Positions 7,343 through 13,800 of a stretch of 17,408 bases of DNA are shown one piece after another. The DNA comes from Deltaproteobacteria bacterium. Its GTDB lineage: Bacteria > Desulfobacterota > Desulfobacteria > Desulfobacterales > ETH-SRB1. The notes under the pieces are model-generated. The model did no database searches and was not told the DNA's origin. It saw only the letters and a list, made by a program, of their open reading frames with translations. Location of the stretch: contig JAFDFV010000006.1 in assembly GCA_019309665.1 (NCBI GenBank), positions 1 to 17,408 on the forward strand, given 5' to 3'. Every line of letters begins with the position of its first letter. Within the stretch, counting starts at the first letter, position 1. The translations under genes were made by a program, and so were the position numbers.

Positions 7343-7471
7343 AATTGATAATTGAAAATTGATAATTGAAAATTTGTGGAATCGCTTTGCTTTGTTTAAC
7401 ATTTTGTAATTGTTTAAATTAACACGCCAAAGGCGTACCATCAATTATCAATTATCAATTATCAATTATCA
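7343..7471. repeat. Repeat element B: inverted heptad arms around a conserved core (murC/murG gap)
   Basis: Left arm 7343-7370: four heptads alternating AATTGAT and AATTGAA. Right arm 7440-7471: four perfect ATCAATT copies plus a partial one. The arms are inverted repeats of each other and could pair over about 28 bp with few mismatches. The core begins with ATTTGTGGAATCG at 7372-7384, identical over 13 bases to the element at 9719-9836. The rest of this core differs in sequence and contains a small internal hairpin, ACGCC-AAA-GGCGT, at 7424-7436. The murG stop codon lies in the right arm. The element fills most of the 182-base gap. Confidence 0.88.
7424..7436. other. Small hairpin inside the core of repeat element B
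   Basis: ACGCC, loop AAA, GGCGT: a perfect five-pair stem with a three-base loop, placed just inside the right heptad arm. It is absent from the cores at 5834-5882 and 9763-9808, so it is a variable part of the element. No T run follows on either strand, so it is not a terminator. Confidence 0.45.
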
Positions 7472-8606
7472 GTTTATAGCAATCATCAACAATGGCCTCT
7501 GCTGCATCCGGCCTGCCAAGCTTCTTTGCCTTTAAAGCCATATTGCTAATAGCCTTGTAATTTGATGAATAGTGCTCGATTTTCCTCGCAAGTGACCTGC
7601 CGCTGAGTTCCTTTTGAAGAATTATTTCCGCAGCGCCTGCATCTGACAGTGTTTTTGCATTTAAAACCTGGTGGTCGTCTGCTGCAAAAGGGTATGGTAT
7701 TAACAGCGCACCTTTACCAATAGCTGTTAATTCTGCCACGGTAGTAGCACCGGCTCTGCATATAATTAGATCGGCATTTTTGTATTGCCGCCCCATATTA
7801 TTGAAAAATGATTTAACGCTACTGGAGATGCCATCTTTTTTGTAAGCGTTCTTTACCTTTTCTTCATCAGCAGCCCCTGTCTGATGTATGAAAAAAAAGC
7901 TGTCTTTCTCTTTTAAGAATTTCAGAGCATCCATTACTGCTATATTGATGCTGTGAGCCCCCTGGCTGCCTCCGATTATGAGAATTGTAAAAAGTTTACC
8001 TTGAACGGAACCGGAAATTTCGGATTTCTCCATTGCAAAACAAAGAATTTCGTTCCTTACAGGATTGCCTGTAAAACAAACCTTTTTGGAATCAAAATCA
8101 GCCAGAGTATCTTTAAAAGAAATATAAATACGGTCAGCGAGATACGACAAAATACGGTTTGTAATGCCCGGCAATATGTTCTGTTCATGCAGAACAATTT
8201 TAATTCCAAGAAGCCATGCCCCAAGTACCACAGGCCCTGAAGAATAGCTTCCAACTCCAACAATTAGATTTGGCCTGAAGTCTTTAAGGATAAGCATGGA
8301 CTCAAATAATCCCTTTGGTATTTTTGAAACCGATATGATCTGATTAACTATCCCCCGACCTTTTATTCCTTCTACCGTTATGGTTTTAAATGAAAATTTT
8401 TTTTCTTCTAAAACAGATACTTCAAATGGCTTGCCCGTACTTATAAAAATGACTCTATTCTCAGGATTGCGCTTAATAAAAGCCTCGGCAATGGCTATGC
8501 CGGGAAATAGATGCCCGCCTGTGCCGCCACCCGCAATTACAATGCGCTTTCCGTTGCTATTTGCTCTATGCGCTCTTTTTTTTGACTCGCCTGGTTTTAA
8601 GCGCAT
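7455..8606 (-). CDS. murG: Lipid II synthase MurG (UDP-GlcNAc:lipid I GlcNAc transferase)
   Basis: Peripheral membrane glycosyltransferase on the cytoplasmic face that transfers GlcNAc to lipid I to make lipid II. Seen: the glycine-rich loops IVIAGGGTGGHLFPGIAIAE (about 22-41) and IIGGSQGAHSIN (about 211-222), the acceptor-side region HEQNILPGITNR, and the UDP-GlcNAc-binding C-terminal motif ICRAGATTVAELTAIGKGALLIPYP ending in DHQVLNA. Length 383 aa is slightly long because about 21 basic residues precede the first beta strand. No other start codon occurs in that stretch, and AGGAG nine bases upstream supports ATG at 8606. It overlaps the 3' end of ftsW by 41 bases. The last residues, LIIDN, and the stop are read from the heptad arm of the adjacent repeat. 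Confidence 0.96.
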   Translation of the reverse strand: MRLKPGESKKRAHRANSNGKRIVIAGGGTGGHLFPGIAIAEAFIKRNPENRVIFISTGKPFEVSVLEEKKFSFKTITVEGIKGRGIVNQIISVSKIPKGLFESMLILKDFRPNLIVGVGSYSSGPVVLGAWLLGIKIVLHEQNILPGITNRILSYLADRIYISFKDTLADFDSKKVCFTGNPVRNEILCFAMEKSEISGSVQGKLFTILIIGGSQGAHSINIAVMDALKFLKEKDSFFFIHQTGAADEEKVKNAYKKDGISSSVKSFFNNMGRQYKNADLIICRAGATTVAELTAIGKGALLIPYPFAADDHQVLNAKTLSDAGAAEIILQKELSGRSLARKIEHYSSNYKAISNMALKAKKLGRPDAAEAIVDDCYKLIIDN

Positions 8607-9717
8607 TGGCAGATGCTCCTATATTCATCAATACTCCTATTGATGCCATATTGATTAAAAGAGAAGTCCCCCCATAACTCAAGAACGGCAGGGTAAGCCC
8701 CTTGGTTGGTAAAAGGCCCAGGGCAACGCCCATATTAATGCAAACCTGAAGCCCAATTGCGATTGTCAAACCAATAGCCATAAATGATCCAAAAGGCTCA
8801 TCAGCATTTATTGCTATGCTTATTCCCCTCCACAGGATCACAAAATAGAGCAATAAAATTACAAGAACGCCAAAAAGCCCAAGCTCTTCGCCAATAACTG
8901 AAAAAATAAAATCAGTATGTGGTTCGGGAAGGTAGAAAAGCTTCTGATAACCTTTTCCTATTCCTGTTCCCCATATACCCCCGGTACCGAAAGCCATAAA
9001 GGAATGTATCATCTGGTATCCTTCATCGGTCGGATATTTCCATGGATCCCAGAAACTCATAATTCGTTTTAACCTGTAAGGGGCATTGATCATAAATATG
9101 TATAAAGCGGGCAGAAATATCAGCAGTGGTGTTAAAAGATGTAAAATCCGAACACCTCCGACAAAAAGCATAATCCATGTAACTGCCCCGAAGATAATTA
9201 CCGAACCAAAATCCGGTTGCAGAAATATCAGTATTGCGAATATAACGAAAACCATAAGGTGAGGCAAAAAACCAATTGAAAAATCTTTAAGTTTATCCAG
9301 TTTTTTACTCATGGAGTACGCCAGATATAACACAAGAGAAAAACGCGCAAACTCAGATGGCTGGAATGTAAAAAAGCCCAGCCGTAACCATCGTGTGGAG
9401 CCCCCGGCAGTTATACCCAGTCCGGAAAACTTAACAGCAATCAGCAATAAAAACGCTAAAAATAGAAACGGATATGCCAAAGAACGAAAAAGTTCTAACG
9501 GAATATGCCTGCAACTAACCAGGGCAAGAATTCCTAATAGTGAAAAAAACGTCTGTTTCTTAAAAAAATAGTAATCAATTCCAAATTCTTTAAGCGCCAG
9601 GGCTGAACTTGAGCTGTAAACCATTACAATGCCTATCCCAACCAGAAAAAGGACAGGGAAAAGGAGTTTGATATCGTATCCTGATTGCGGATTATTTTTA
9701 GGCAGTTGTTTTGGCAT
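8566..9717 (-). CDS. ftsW: Septal peptidoglycan glycosyltransferase FtsW (SEDS family)
   Basis: Polytopic inner-membrane SEDS protein that polymerises lipid II at the septum together with the transpeptidase FtsI. Seen: about ten hydrophobic membrane segments, MVYSSSSALAL after the first segment, GSTRWLRLGFFTFQPSEFARFSLV in the region of the catalytic loop, RIMSFWDPWKYPTDEGYQMIHS with GTGIGKGYQKLFYLPEPHTDFIFSVIGEELG, and the C-terminal signature LPTKGLTLPFLSYGGTSLL. Length 383 aa is normal. The ATG at 9717 abuts the heptad arm of the repeat element and has no Shine-Dalgarno. The 3' end contains the ribosome binding site and start of murG in another frame (41-base overlap), so the two products are probably made together. 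Confidence 0.96.
   Translation of the reverse strand: MPKQLPKNNPQSGYDIKLLFPVLFLVGIGIVMVYSSSSALALKEFGIDYYFFKKQTFFSLLGILALVSCRHIPLELFRSLAYPFLFLAFLLLIAVKFSGLGITAGGSTRWLRLGFFTFQPSEFARFSLVLYLAYSMSKKLDKLKDFSIGFLPHLMVFVIFAILIFLQPDFGSVIIFGAVTWIMLFVGGVRILHLLTPLLIFLPALYIFMINAPYRLKRIMSFWDPWKYPTDEGYQMIHSFMAFGTGGIWGTGIGKGYQKLFYLPEPHTDFIFSVIGEELGLFGVLVILLLYFVILWRGISIAINADEPFGSFMAIGLTIAIGLQVCINMGVALGLLPTKGLTLPFLSYGGTSLLINMASIGVLMNIGASANALKTRRVKKKSA
8616..8620 (-). promoter_or_regulatory. murG Shine-Dalgarno (AGGAG) inside ftsW
   Basis: AGGAG on the minus strand, nine bases before the murG ATG at 8606 and within the coding end of ftsW. It supports the long N-terminus of MurG and coupled translation. Confidence 0.65.
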
Positions 9718-9718
9718 A

Positions 9719-9836
9719 TGATAAATAATAATTGATAAATAATAATTGATGATTGATGATTTGTGGAATCGTTTCGTTCTGTTTTTTTATAAAATTAATA
9801 GAATACCTTCAATTATCAATCATCAATTATCAATTT
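9719..9836. repeat. Repeat element C: inverted heptad arms around a conserved core (ftsW/murD gap)
   Basis: Left arm 9719-9762: a 14-base period (ATTGATAAATAATA) grading into ATTGATG heptads. Right arm 9809-9836: four heptads of TCAATTA, TCAATCA, TCAATTA and TCAATTT. The core starts with ATTTGTGGAATCG (9759-9771), shared exactly with the element at 7343-7471. It continues TTTCGTTCTG, T7, AATTAATAGAATACCTTCAAT, which matches the minus strand of the core at 5834-5882. It lies in the same orientation as the murC/murG copy. The murD stop codon is inside the right arm and the ftsW start codon touches the left arm. Confidence 0.88.
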
Positions 9837-11162
9837 TTTTTGTTCTTCAACAGCTTTGCAAAAATCTTCTCCCCTTTGCGCATAGCTGTTATACATGTCA
9901 AAGCTGGCGCAGGCCGGCGACAAGAGTACAATATCACCCGGTTTTGCAGCATTATATGCCTTAAAAACTGCGTCCTCCATGCTAGTCGCAGTCTCAACAG
10001 GCTTAATATCCCCAAGTTCAGCCTTAATATCCTCTTTTGCTTCTCCAATAACTATCAGCTTTTTTGTGTGCCTACCTATTAAATCTCTCAAAGTATGAAA
10101 TTTACTCCCCTTATTTCGGCCGCCCATAATCAGGACTACGGGTCTTTCAAAAGTTTCAAGCGCTTTTGCCACTGAATCAACATTTGTAGCCTTTGAATCG
10201 TCGAAAAAGTCGACACCATTCAGAGTATCAATATATTCAAGCCGGTGGGGAAGCCCTTTAAATTTTCTCAATGCCGTTCGTACTCCTTCAAAAGTTCCTC
10301 CGGCAGTCAGTGCCGCAAGACTTGCCGCTGCAGCATTCTCCATGTTGTGTTTGCCTGGCAGTTTAAAGTCCGCAAGGAGTTGAGACATGTTTTCCTGAGA
10401 AATTATGCTTTCATCGCTTATTGCCACACCTTCTTCTTTTGAACTGAAAAAAACTTTTCTGCTCAGGATATCTCTGCTCAAAGAACGCACAACAGGATCA
10501 GAACCATTTAACACCGCTGTATCGTTATATTGCTGGTTGTTAAAAATCCGGGCCTTGGACTTTGTATAAGCGTCTAAATCAGGATAACGATCCATATGAT
10601 CATCGGTAATATTCAGCAAAACCGCCACGTTGGCTCGGAAAGTATCTATGGTATCCAGTTGGAAACTGCTTACTTCTATAACCACAATTTCAGCCTTTTC
10701 CTCTCCATCAACATATGCAATCAGAGGCTTGCCTATATTGCCGCCCACAAATACTTTAAGACCGGAATCTTCAAGCATTTTGCCTAAAAGAGTTGTTGTA
10801 GTGGTTTTTCCATTAGTGCCGGTTACAGCGACAATTGGTTCTGTTATAAATCTTGATGCAAGCTCAATTTCACCTATTACTGGAATCCCTTGTTCCTTTG
10901 CTCTTCTTATCGGCAGAATCGTATGAGGAACTCCGGGGCTGACTACAATAAGATCCGCTCTTTCAAAAGTTTCAATTCTATGTGGCCCTAATTCCATTCT
11001 TATTCCTGGCTCGCGGATTAACGGCTCTTCATGGCCTGTCTCCTGTTCTTTCTTCTGGTCACTGACAGTTACTGATGCTCCCCTGTTTATTAAAAATCGA
11101 GCAGTTGCAACGCCTGTAACACCAAGGCCAACTATTAGAATATTTTTATTTTTAAGCTTCAT
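9816..11162 (-). CDS. murD: UDP-N-acetylmuramoylalanine--D-glutamate ligase MurD
   Basis: ATP-dependent cytoplasmic ligase that adds D-Glu to UDP-MurNAc-L-Ala. Seen: N-terminal Rossmann loop ILIVGLGVTGVATARFL (about 8-24) with SDQ, VSPGVPH (74-80), the P-loop AVTGTNGKTTTT (112-123), GGNIGKPL, EVSSFQLDTI, the LNITDDHMDRYPD motif, PGKHNMENAAAA, the C-terminal DDSKATNVDSVAKAL and LIMGGRNKGSKF, and LLSPACASFDMY. Length 448 aa is normal. ATG at 11162 has no clear Shine-Dalgarno (CCCCTTAATATT precedes it). The C-terminal LIIDD and the TGA stop are encoded by a heptad arm of the repeat element, just as LIIDN and the stop are in murG. Confidence 0.97.
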   Translation of the reverse strand: MKLKNKNILIVGLGVTGVATARFLINRGASVTVSDQKKEQETGHEEPLIREPGIRMELGPHRIETFERADLIVVSPGVPHTILPIRRAKEQGIPVIGEIELASRFITEPIVAVTGTNGKTTTTTLLGKMLEDSGLKVFVGGNIGKPLIAYVDGEEKAEIVVIEVSSFQLDTIDTFRANVAVLLNITDDHMDRYPDLDAYTKSKARIFNNQQYNDTAVLNGSDPVVRSLSRDILSRKVFFSSKEEGVAISDESIISQENMSQLLADFKLPGKHNMENAAAASLAALTAGGTFEGVRTALRKFKGLPHRLEYIDTLNGVDFFDDSKATNVDSVAKALETFERPVVLIMGGRNKGSKFHTLRDLIGRHTKKLIVIGEAKEDIKAELGDIKPVETATSMEDAVFKAYNAAKPGDIVLLSPACASFDMYNSYAQRGEDFCKAVEEQKKLIIDD

Positions 11163-11170
11163 AATATTAA

Positions 11171-11240
11171 GGGGTTACGGTTGTCGGTTTACAGTTAATG
11201 GTGTATGTTTTGATCAACCGTGAACCGTGAACCGTAAACC
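11171..11240. repeat. Inverted heptad element of the second class (murD/mraY gap)
   Basis: Left arm from 11171 reads GGTTACGGTTGTCGGTTTAC and onward, in heptads of the type NNACGGT. Right arm 11216-11240 contains AACCGTG, AACCGTG, AACCGTA, AACC. The two arms are imperfect inverted repeats over about 25 bases with about five mismatches, around an A/T-rich loop containing TATGTTTTGATC. The 25-base right arm is identical to 13769-13793. The unit differs from the ATTGAT and GTGAAAA arrays but keeps the 7-base period and the inverted layout. Confidence 0.8.
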
Positions 11241-11242
11241 TT

Positions 11243-12322
11243 TCACCTCAGTTTCAACGTACTCATTGAAATAAGTGCAAGCGCTATGGCAATTATCCAG
11301 AATCGTACTATAACCTTTGGCTCAGGCCATCCTTTTAATTCAAAATGATGGTGAAGCGGCGCCATTTTGAAAATCCTTCGGCCGTTTGTCATCTTGAAAA
11401 AACCTACCTGAAAAATCACGGAAAGTGTTTCTATAACAAAAAGGCCCCCGACAATTACCAGCAGTATCTCCTGTTTTGTAATCACAGCAACTGTGCCTAT
11501 AGCGCCGCCAAGTGAAAGGGATCCAACATCACCCATAAAAATTTGAGCAGGGTAAGCGTTAAACCATAGAAAACCCATGCCTGCTCCAGCCAGAATTCCG
11601 CAAAAAATTGCTATTTCACCGCCTTCGGCAACATAGTTGATCTGAAGATAATCAGCTATTTTAGAATGCCCTGCCACATAAGCAAAAAGCATGTATGTGG
11701 CAGCAACTACAATCACTGGGCCAATAGCAAGGCCGTCAAGGCCGTCTGTGAGGTTGACGGCATTTGATGTTGCAACAATTACAAACGCTGCAAAAAATAT
11801 ATATCCCCAGCCCAGATCAGGCGAAATATTTTTAAAAAACGGGACAGTTACTCGTGTTGAAAAATCAGGACACATATAAACAAGAAATCCAATTAACAAT
11901 GCGAGTAATATCTGAAGACAAAACTTGCTTTTAACGCTGAGTCCCTTGCTCCGCTTTTTGATTTGCATGAGATAGTCGTCTATAAAGCCGATAGTGCCAA
12001 AGCCAATCGTTACCAAAAGAGCTATCCACACATAATAGTTTGTCAAATTCATCCAGAGAAGTGCAGAGACAGTAATCGAAAATATAATCAGGATTCCACC
12101 CATAGTAGGCGTTCCGGCTTTATCAAAATGTGACTGCGGTCCGTCTTTTCTTATATGCTGTCCGATCTGCATCTCGTTGAGCTTTCTGATAACCCACGGC
12201 CCGAGGAAAAAACAGATAAAAAAAGCTGTAAGACTGGCATAGATAGTCCTGAATGTAATGTAGCGGAATACATTAAAAGCCGATATTGTCGTATGAAGCG
12301 GATATAGCAGATGGTAAAGCAT
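11243..12322 (-). CDS. mraY: Phospho-N-acetylmuramoyl-pentapeptide transferase MraY
   Basis: Integral inner-membrane enzyme that transfers phospho-MurNAc-pentapeptide from UDP to undecaprenyl phosphate, giving lipid I. Seen: about ten hydrophobic segments; the N-terminal family motif GPQSHFDKAGTPTMGGILI (about residues 61-79); GFIDDYLMQIKKRSKGLSVKSK with the Asp pair; NAVNLTDGLDGLAIGP; FNAYPAQIFMGDVGSLSLGG; and MAPLHHHFELKGWPEPKVIVRFW near the C-terminus. Length 359 aa is typical. ATG at 12322 lies six bases after the murF stop, with GAGG about 12 bases upstream, inside the last codons of murF. The stop is followed almost at once by the second-class heptad element. Confidence 0.97.
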   Translation of the reverse strand: MLYHLLYPLHTTISAFNVFRYITFRTIYASLTAFFICFFLGPWVIRKLNEMQIGQHIRKDGPQSHFDKAGTPTMGGILIIFSITVSALLWMNLTNYYVWIALLVTIGFGTIGFIDDYLMQIKKRSKGLSVKSKFCLQILLALLIGFLVYMCPDFSTRVTVPFFKNISPDLGWGYIFFAAFVIVATSNAVNLTDGLDGLAIGPVIVVAATYMLFAYVAGHSKIADYLQINYVAEGGEIAIFCGILAGAGMGFLWFNAYPAQIFMGDVGSLSLGGAIGTVAVITKQEILLVIVGGLFVIETLSVIFQVGFFKMTNGRRIFKMAPLHHHFELKGWPEPKVIVRFWIIAIALALISMSTLKLR

Positions 12323-12328
12323 AATATG

Positions 12329-13723
12329 TTAGATCCTCAACCCCTCAACGATTTTCTCCATGCCCATTGCCCTTGAGCCCTTTACAAGAACCCAGTCTCC
12401 CGGCAAAAGTGATTTCTTTAAATCTTCAAGAATCTCTTCTCTTGCTCCAATAAATATATCCATCGAATTTTTATCTTCTTTGCGGGCACCGTTTGCAACA
12501 GCTTTTGCGAACTCACCTGTAATGTAAAGCCTTGCAATATTTGATCTGGCAGACAGAGCGCCTATCTTTCCGTGCATGGATTCTGCGTGTTCTCCCAGCT
12601 CAAGCATATCGCCGACCACAAGAATACCCCTGCTGTTGCCTTTTAATGAACTGAGAATCCTGATTGCAGCTTCCATTGAATCAGGATTTGCATTGTATGT
12701 GTCGTCAATTATGTGCACTCCCCTGATATCAAAGATATTTATCCTGCCCTTAACCGGCTGAAAATATTCTAAGCCGGCTTTTATCTCCTCTGAAGACAAA
12801 CCAATAATATATCCAACAGACGCTGCAGCAAGGGCGTTTGATACCATGAATCCGCCATGCACTCTGAGTTTTATTGGAATTCTTTCTTCCGGCAGCACCA
12901 GGGTAAAAGAAATCCCGATTGTCGTTTCATTGACATCCAGCGCTTTAATACGGGCATCTTCTGATAAACCGAAATAAAGCACTTTTCTTGATGTCTTTGT
13001 TGATAAATATAAAACTCTTGAATCATCTGCATTAAGAACCGCTGTTCCCTCCGCCTTTATTCTTTTTAGAAGCTCTCCTTTGGCATTCATTACCCCTTCA
13101 ATTGAATCCAGTCCCTCAAGGTGAGCAAAGCCTATGTTTGTAATTACGCCAATATCAGGAATACAAATTTCACCCAGCCTGTCTATCTCTCCGGGTCTGT
13201 TCGTCCCAAGCTCAAGCACAGCCCACTGGTGGCTGTTTTTAAGATCCAGGAGCGTTAGCGGAAGCCCTATTTCATTATTGAAATTTCCTTTGGTCGATAA
13301 AGTTTTATAACGCGTTGAAACAACGGAAGCAGTCATTTCTTTGGTTGTAGTTTTGCCGTTTGAACCTGTAATTGCTACAACCGAAACATCGGTCCGCCTG
13401 CGGTTAAAAGAAGCAAGATCGCCCAGAGCTTTTGTTGTATCGTTCACCTTCACACAAACAATGCCCTTATCCTGCCAATGCGTACCGGCATCATCTTTAC
13501 TTATAATAAGACCTCTCACACCGCCGGTTATCACATTAGATACGAACCTGTGACCATCATGAATATTTCCCTTGATCGCAATGAAAAGTTCATTTGCAGA
13601 TATTGTGCGTGAATCTATGGATACTCCCTCAAAAGTATGTTTGATATCCCCGCACAAAAGGTCTCCCTTTGTTGCTTCAAGGATTTCAGCAGTAGTCCAG
13701 GGTATTTTTGCTTCGTTTCCCAT
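12329..13723 (-). CDS. murF: UDP-MurNAc-tripeptide--D-alanyl-D-alanine ligase MurF
   Basis: ATP-dependent cytoplasmic ligase that adds D-Ala-D-Ala to UDP-MurNAc-tripeptide, completing the pentapeptide. Seen: N-terminal domain with GVSIDSRTISANELFIAIKG (about 33-52), the P-loop AITGSNGKTTTKEM (117-130), TKGNFNNEIGLPLTLL, ELGTNRPGEI, the NIGFAHLEGLDS motif, and the C-terminal IIDDTYNANPDSMEAAI with ILVVGDMLELGE and VLVKGSRAMGMEK. Length 464 aa is normal. ATG at 13723 is preceded by an A-rich stretch with no good Shine-Dalgarno; the nearest AAGGAA is more than 15 bases away. The D-Ala-D-Ala ligase gene ddl, often near this pathway, is not in the window. Confidence 0.97.
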   Translation of the reverse strand: MGNEAKIPWTTAEILEATKGDLLCGDIKHTFEGVSIDSRTISANELFIAIKGNIHDGHRFVSNVITGGVRGLIISKDDAGTHWQDKGIVCVKVNDTTKALGDLASFNRRRTDVSVVAITGSNGKTTTKEMTASVVSTRYKTLSTKGNFNNEIGLPLTLLDLKNSHQWAVLELGTNRPGEIDRLGEICIPDIGVITNIGFAHLEGLDSIEGVMNAKGELLKRIKAEGTAVLNADDSRVLYLSTKTSRKVLYFGLSEDARIKALDVNETTIGISFTLVLPEERIPIKLRVHGGFMVSNALAAASVGYIIGLSSEEIKAGLEYFQPVKGRINIFDIRGVHIIDDTYNANPDSMEAAIRILSSLKGNSRGILVVGDMLELGEHAESMHGKIGALSARSNIARLYITGEFAKAVANGARKEDKNSMDIFIGAREEILEDLKKSLLPGDWVLVKGSRAMGMEKIVEGLRI

Positions 13724-13768
13724 TGTCGTTTTTTTGTAACCGTTCCTTACTCAAAACATAAAAACCTT

Positions 13769-13793
13769 AACCGTGAACCGTGAACCGTAAACC
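13769..13793. repeat. Heptad array of the second class (murF/murE gap)
   Basis: Contains AACCGTG, AACCGTG, AACCGTA, AACC: 25 bases identical to 11216-11240. It lies eight bases beyond the murE stop. On the minus strand it is followed by TATGTTTTGA, also present on the plus strand in the loop of the murD/mraY element. The two are therefore probably the same element in opposite orientation, with the second arm here lost or strongly altered. Confidence 0.75.
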
Positions 13794-13800
13794 CAATATT

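Noticed and set aside
7424..7436. ACGCC-AAA-GGCGT as a protein operator
   Set aside because: It occurs once, inside a repeat element, with no second copy at other promoters in the window.
7343..7471. Intrinsic terminators ending separate transcripts at each heptad hairpin
   Set aside because: The stems are long, A/T-rich and not followed by a consistent T run in the transcribed direction. The genes on both sides belong to one pathway, so termination at every gap is unlikely. Partial attenuation cannot be excluded.
5799..9836. CRISPR array
   Set aside because: Repeat units are 7 bases, contiguous and without spacers, and arranged as inverted arms; no cas genes are present.
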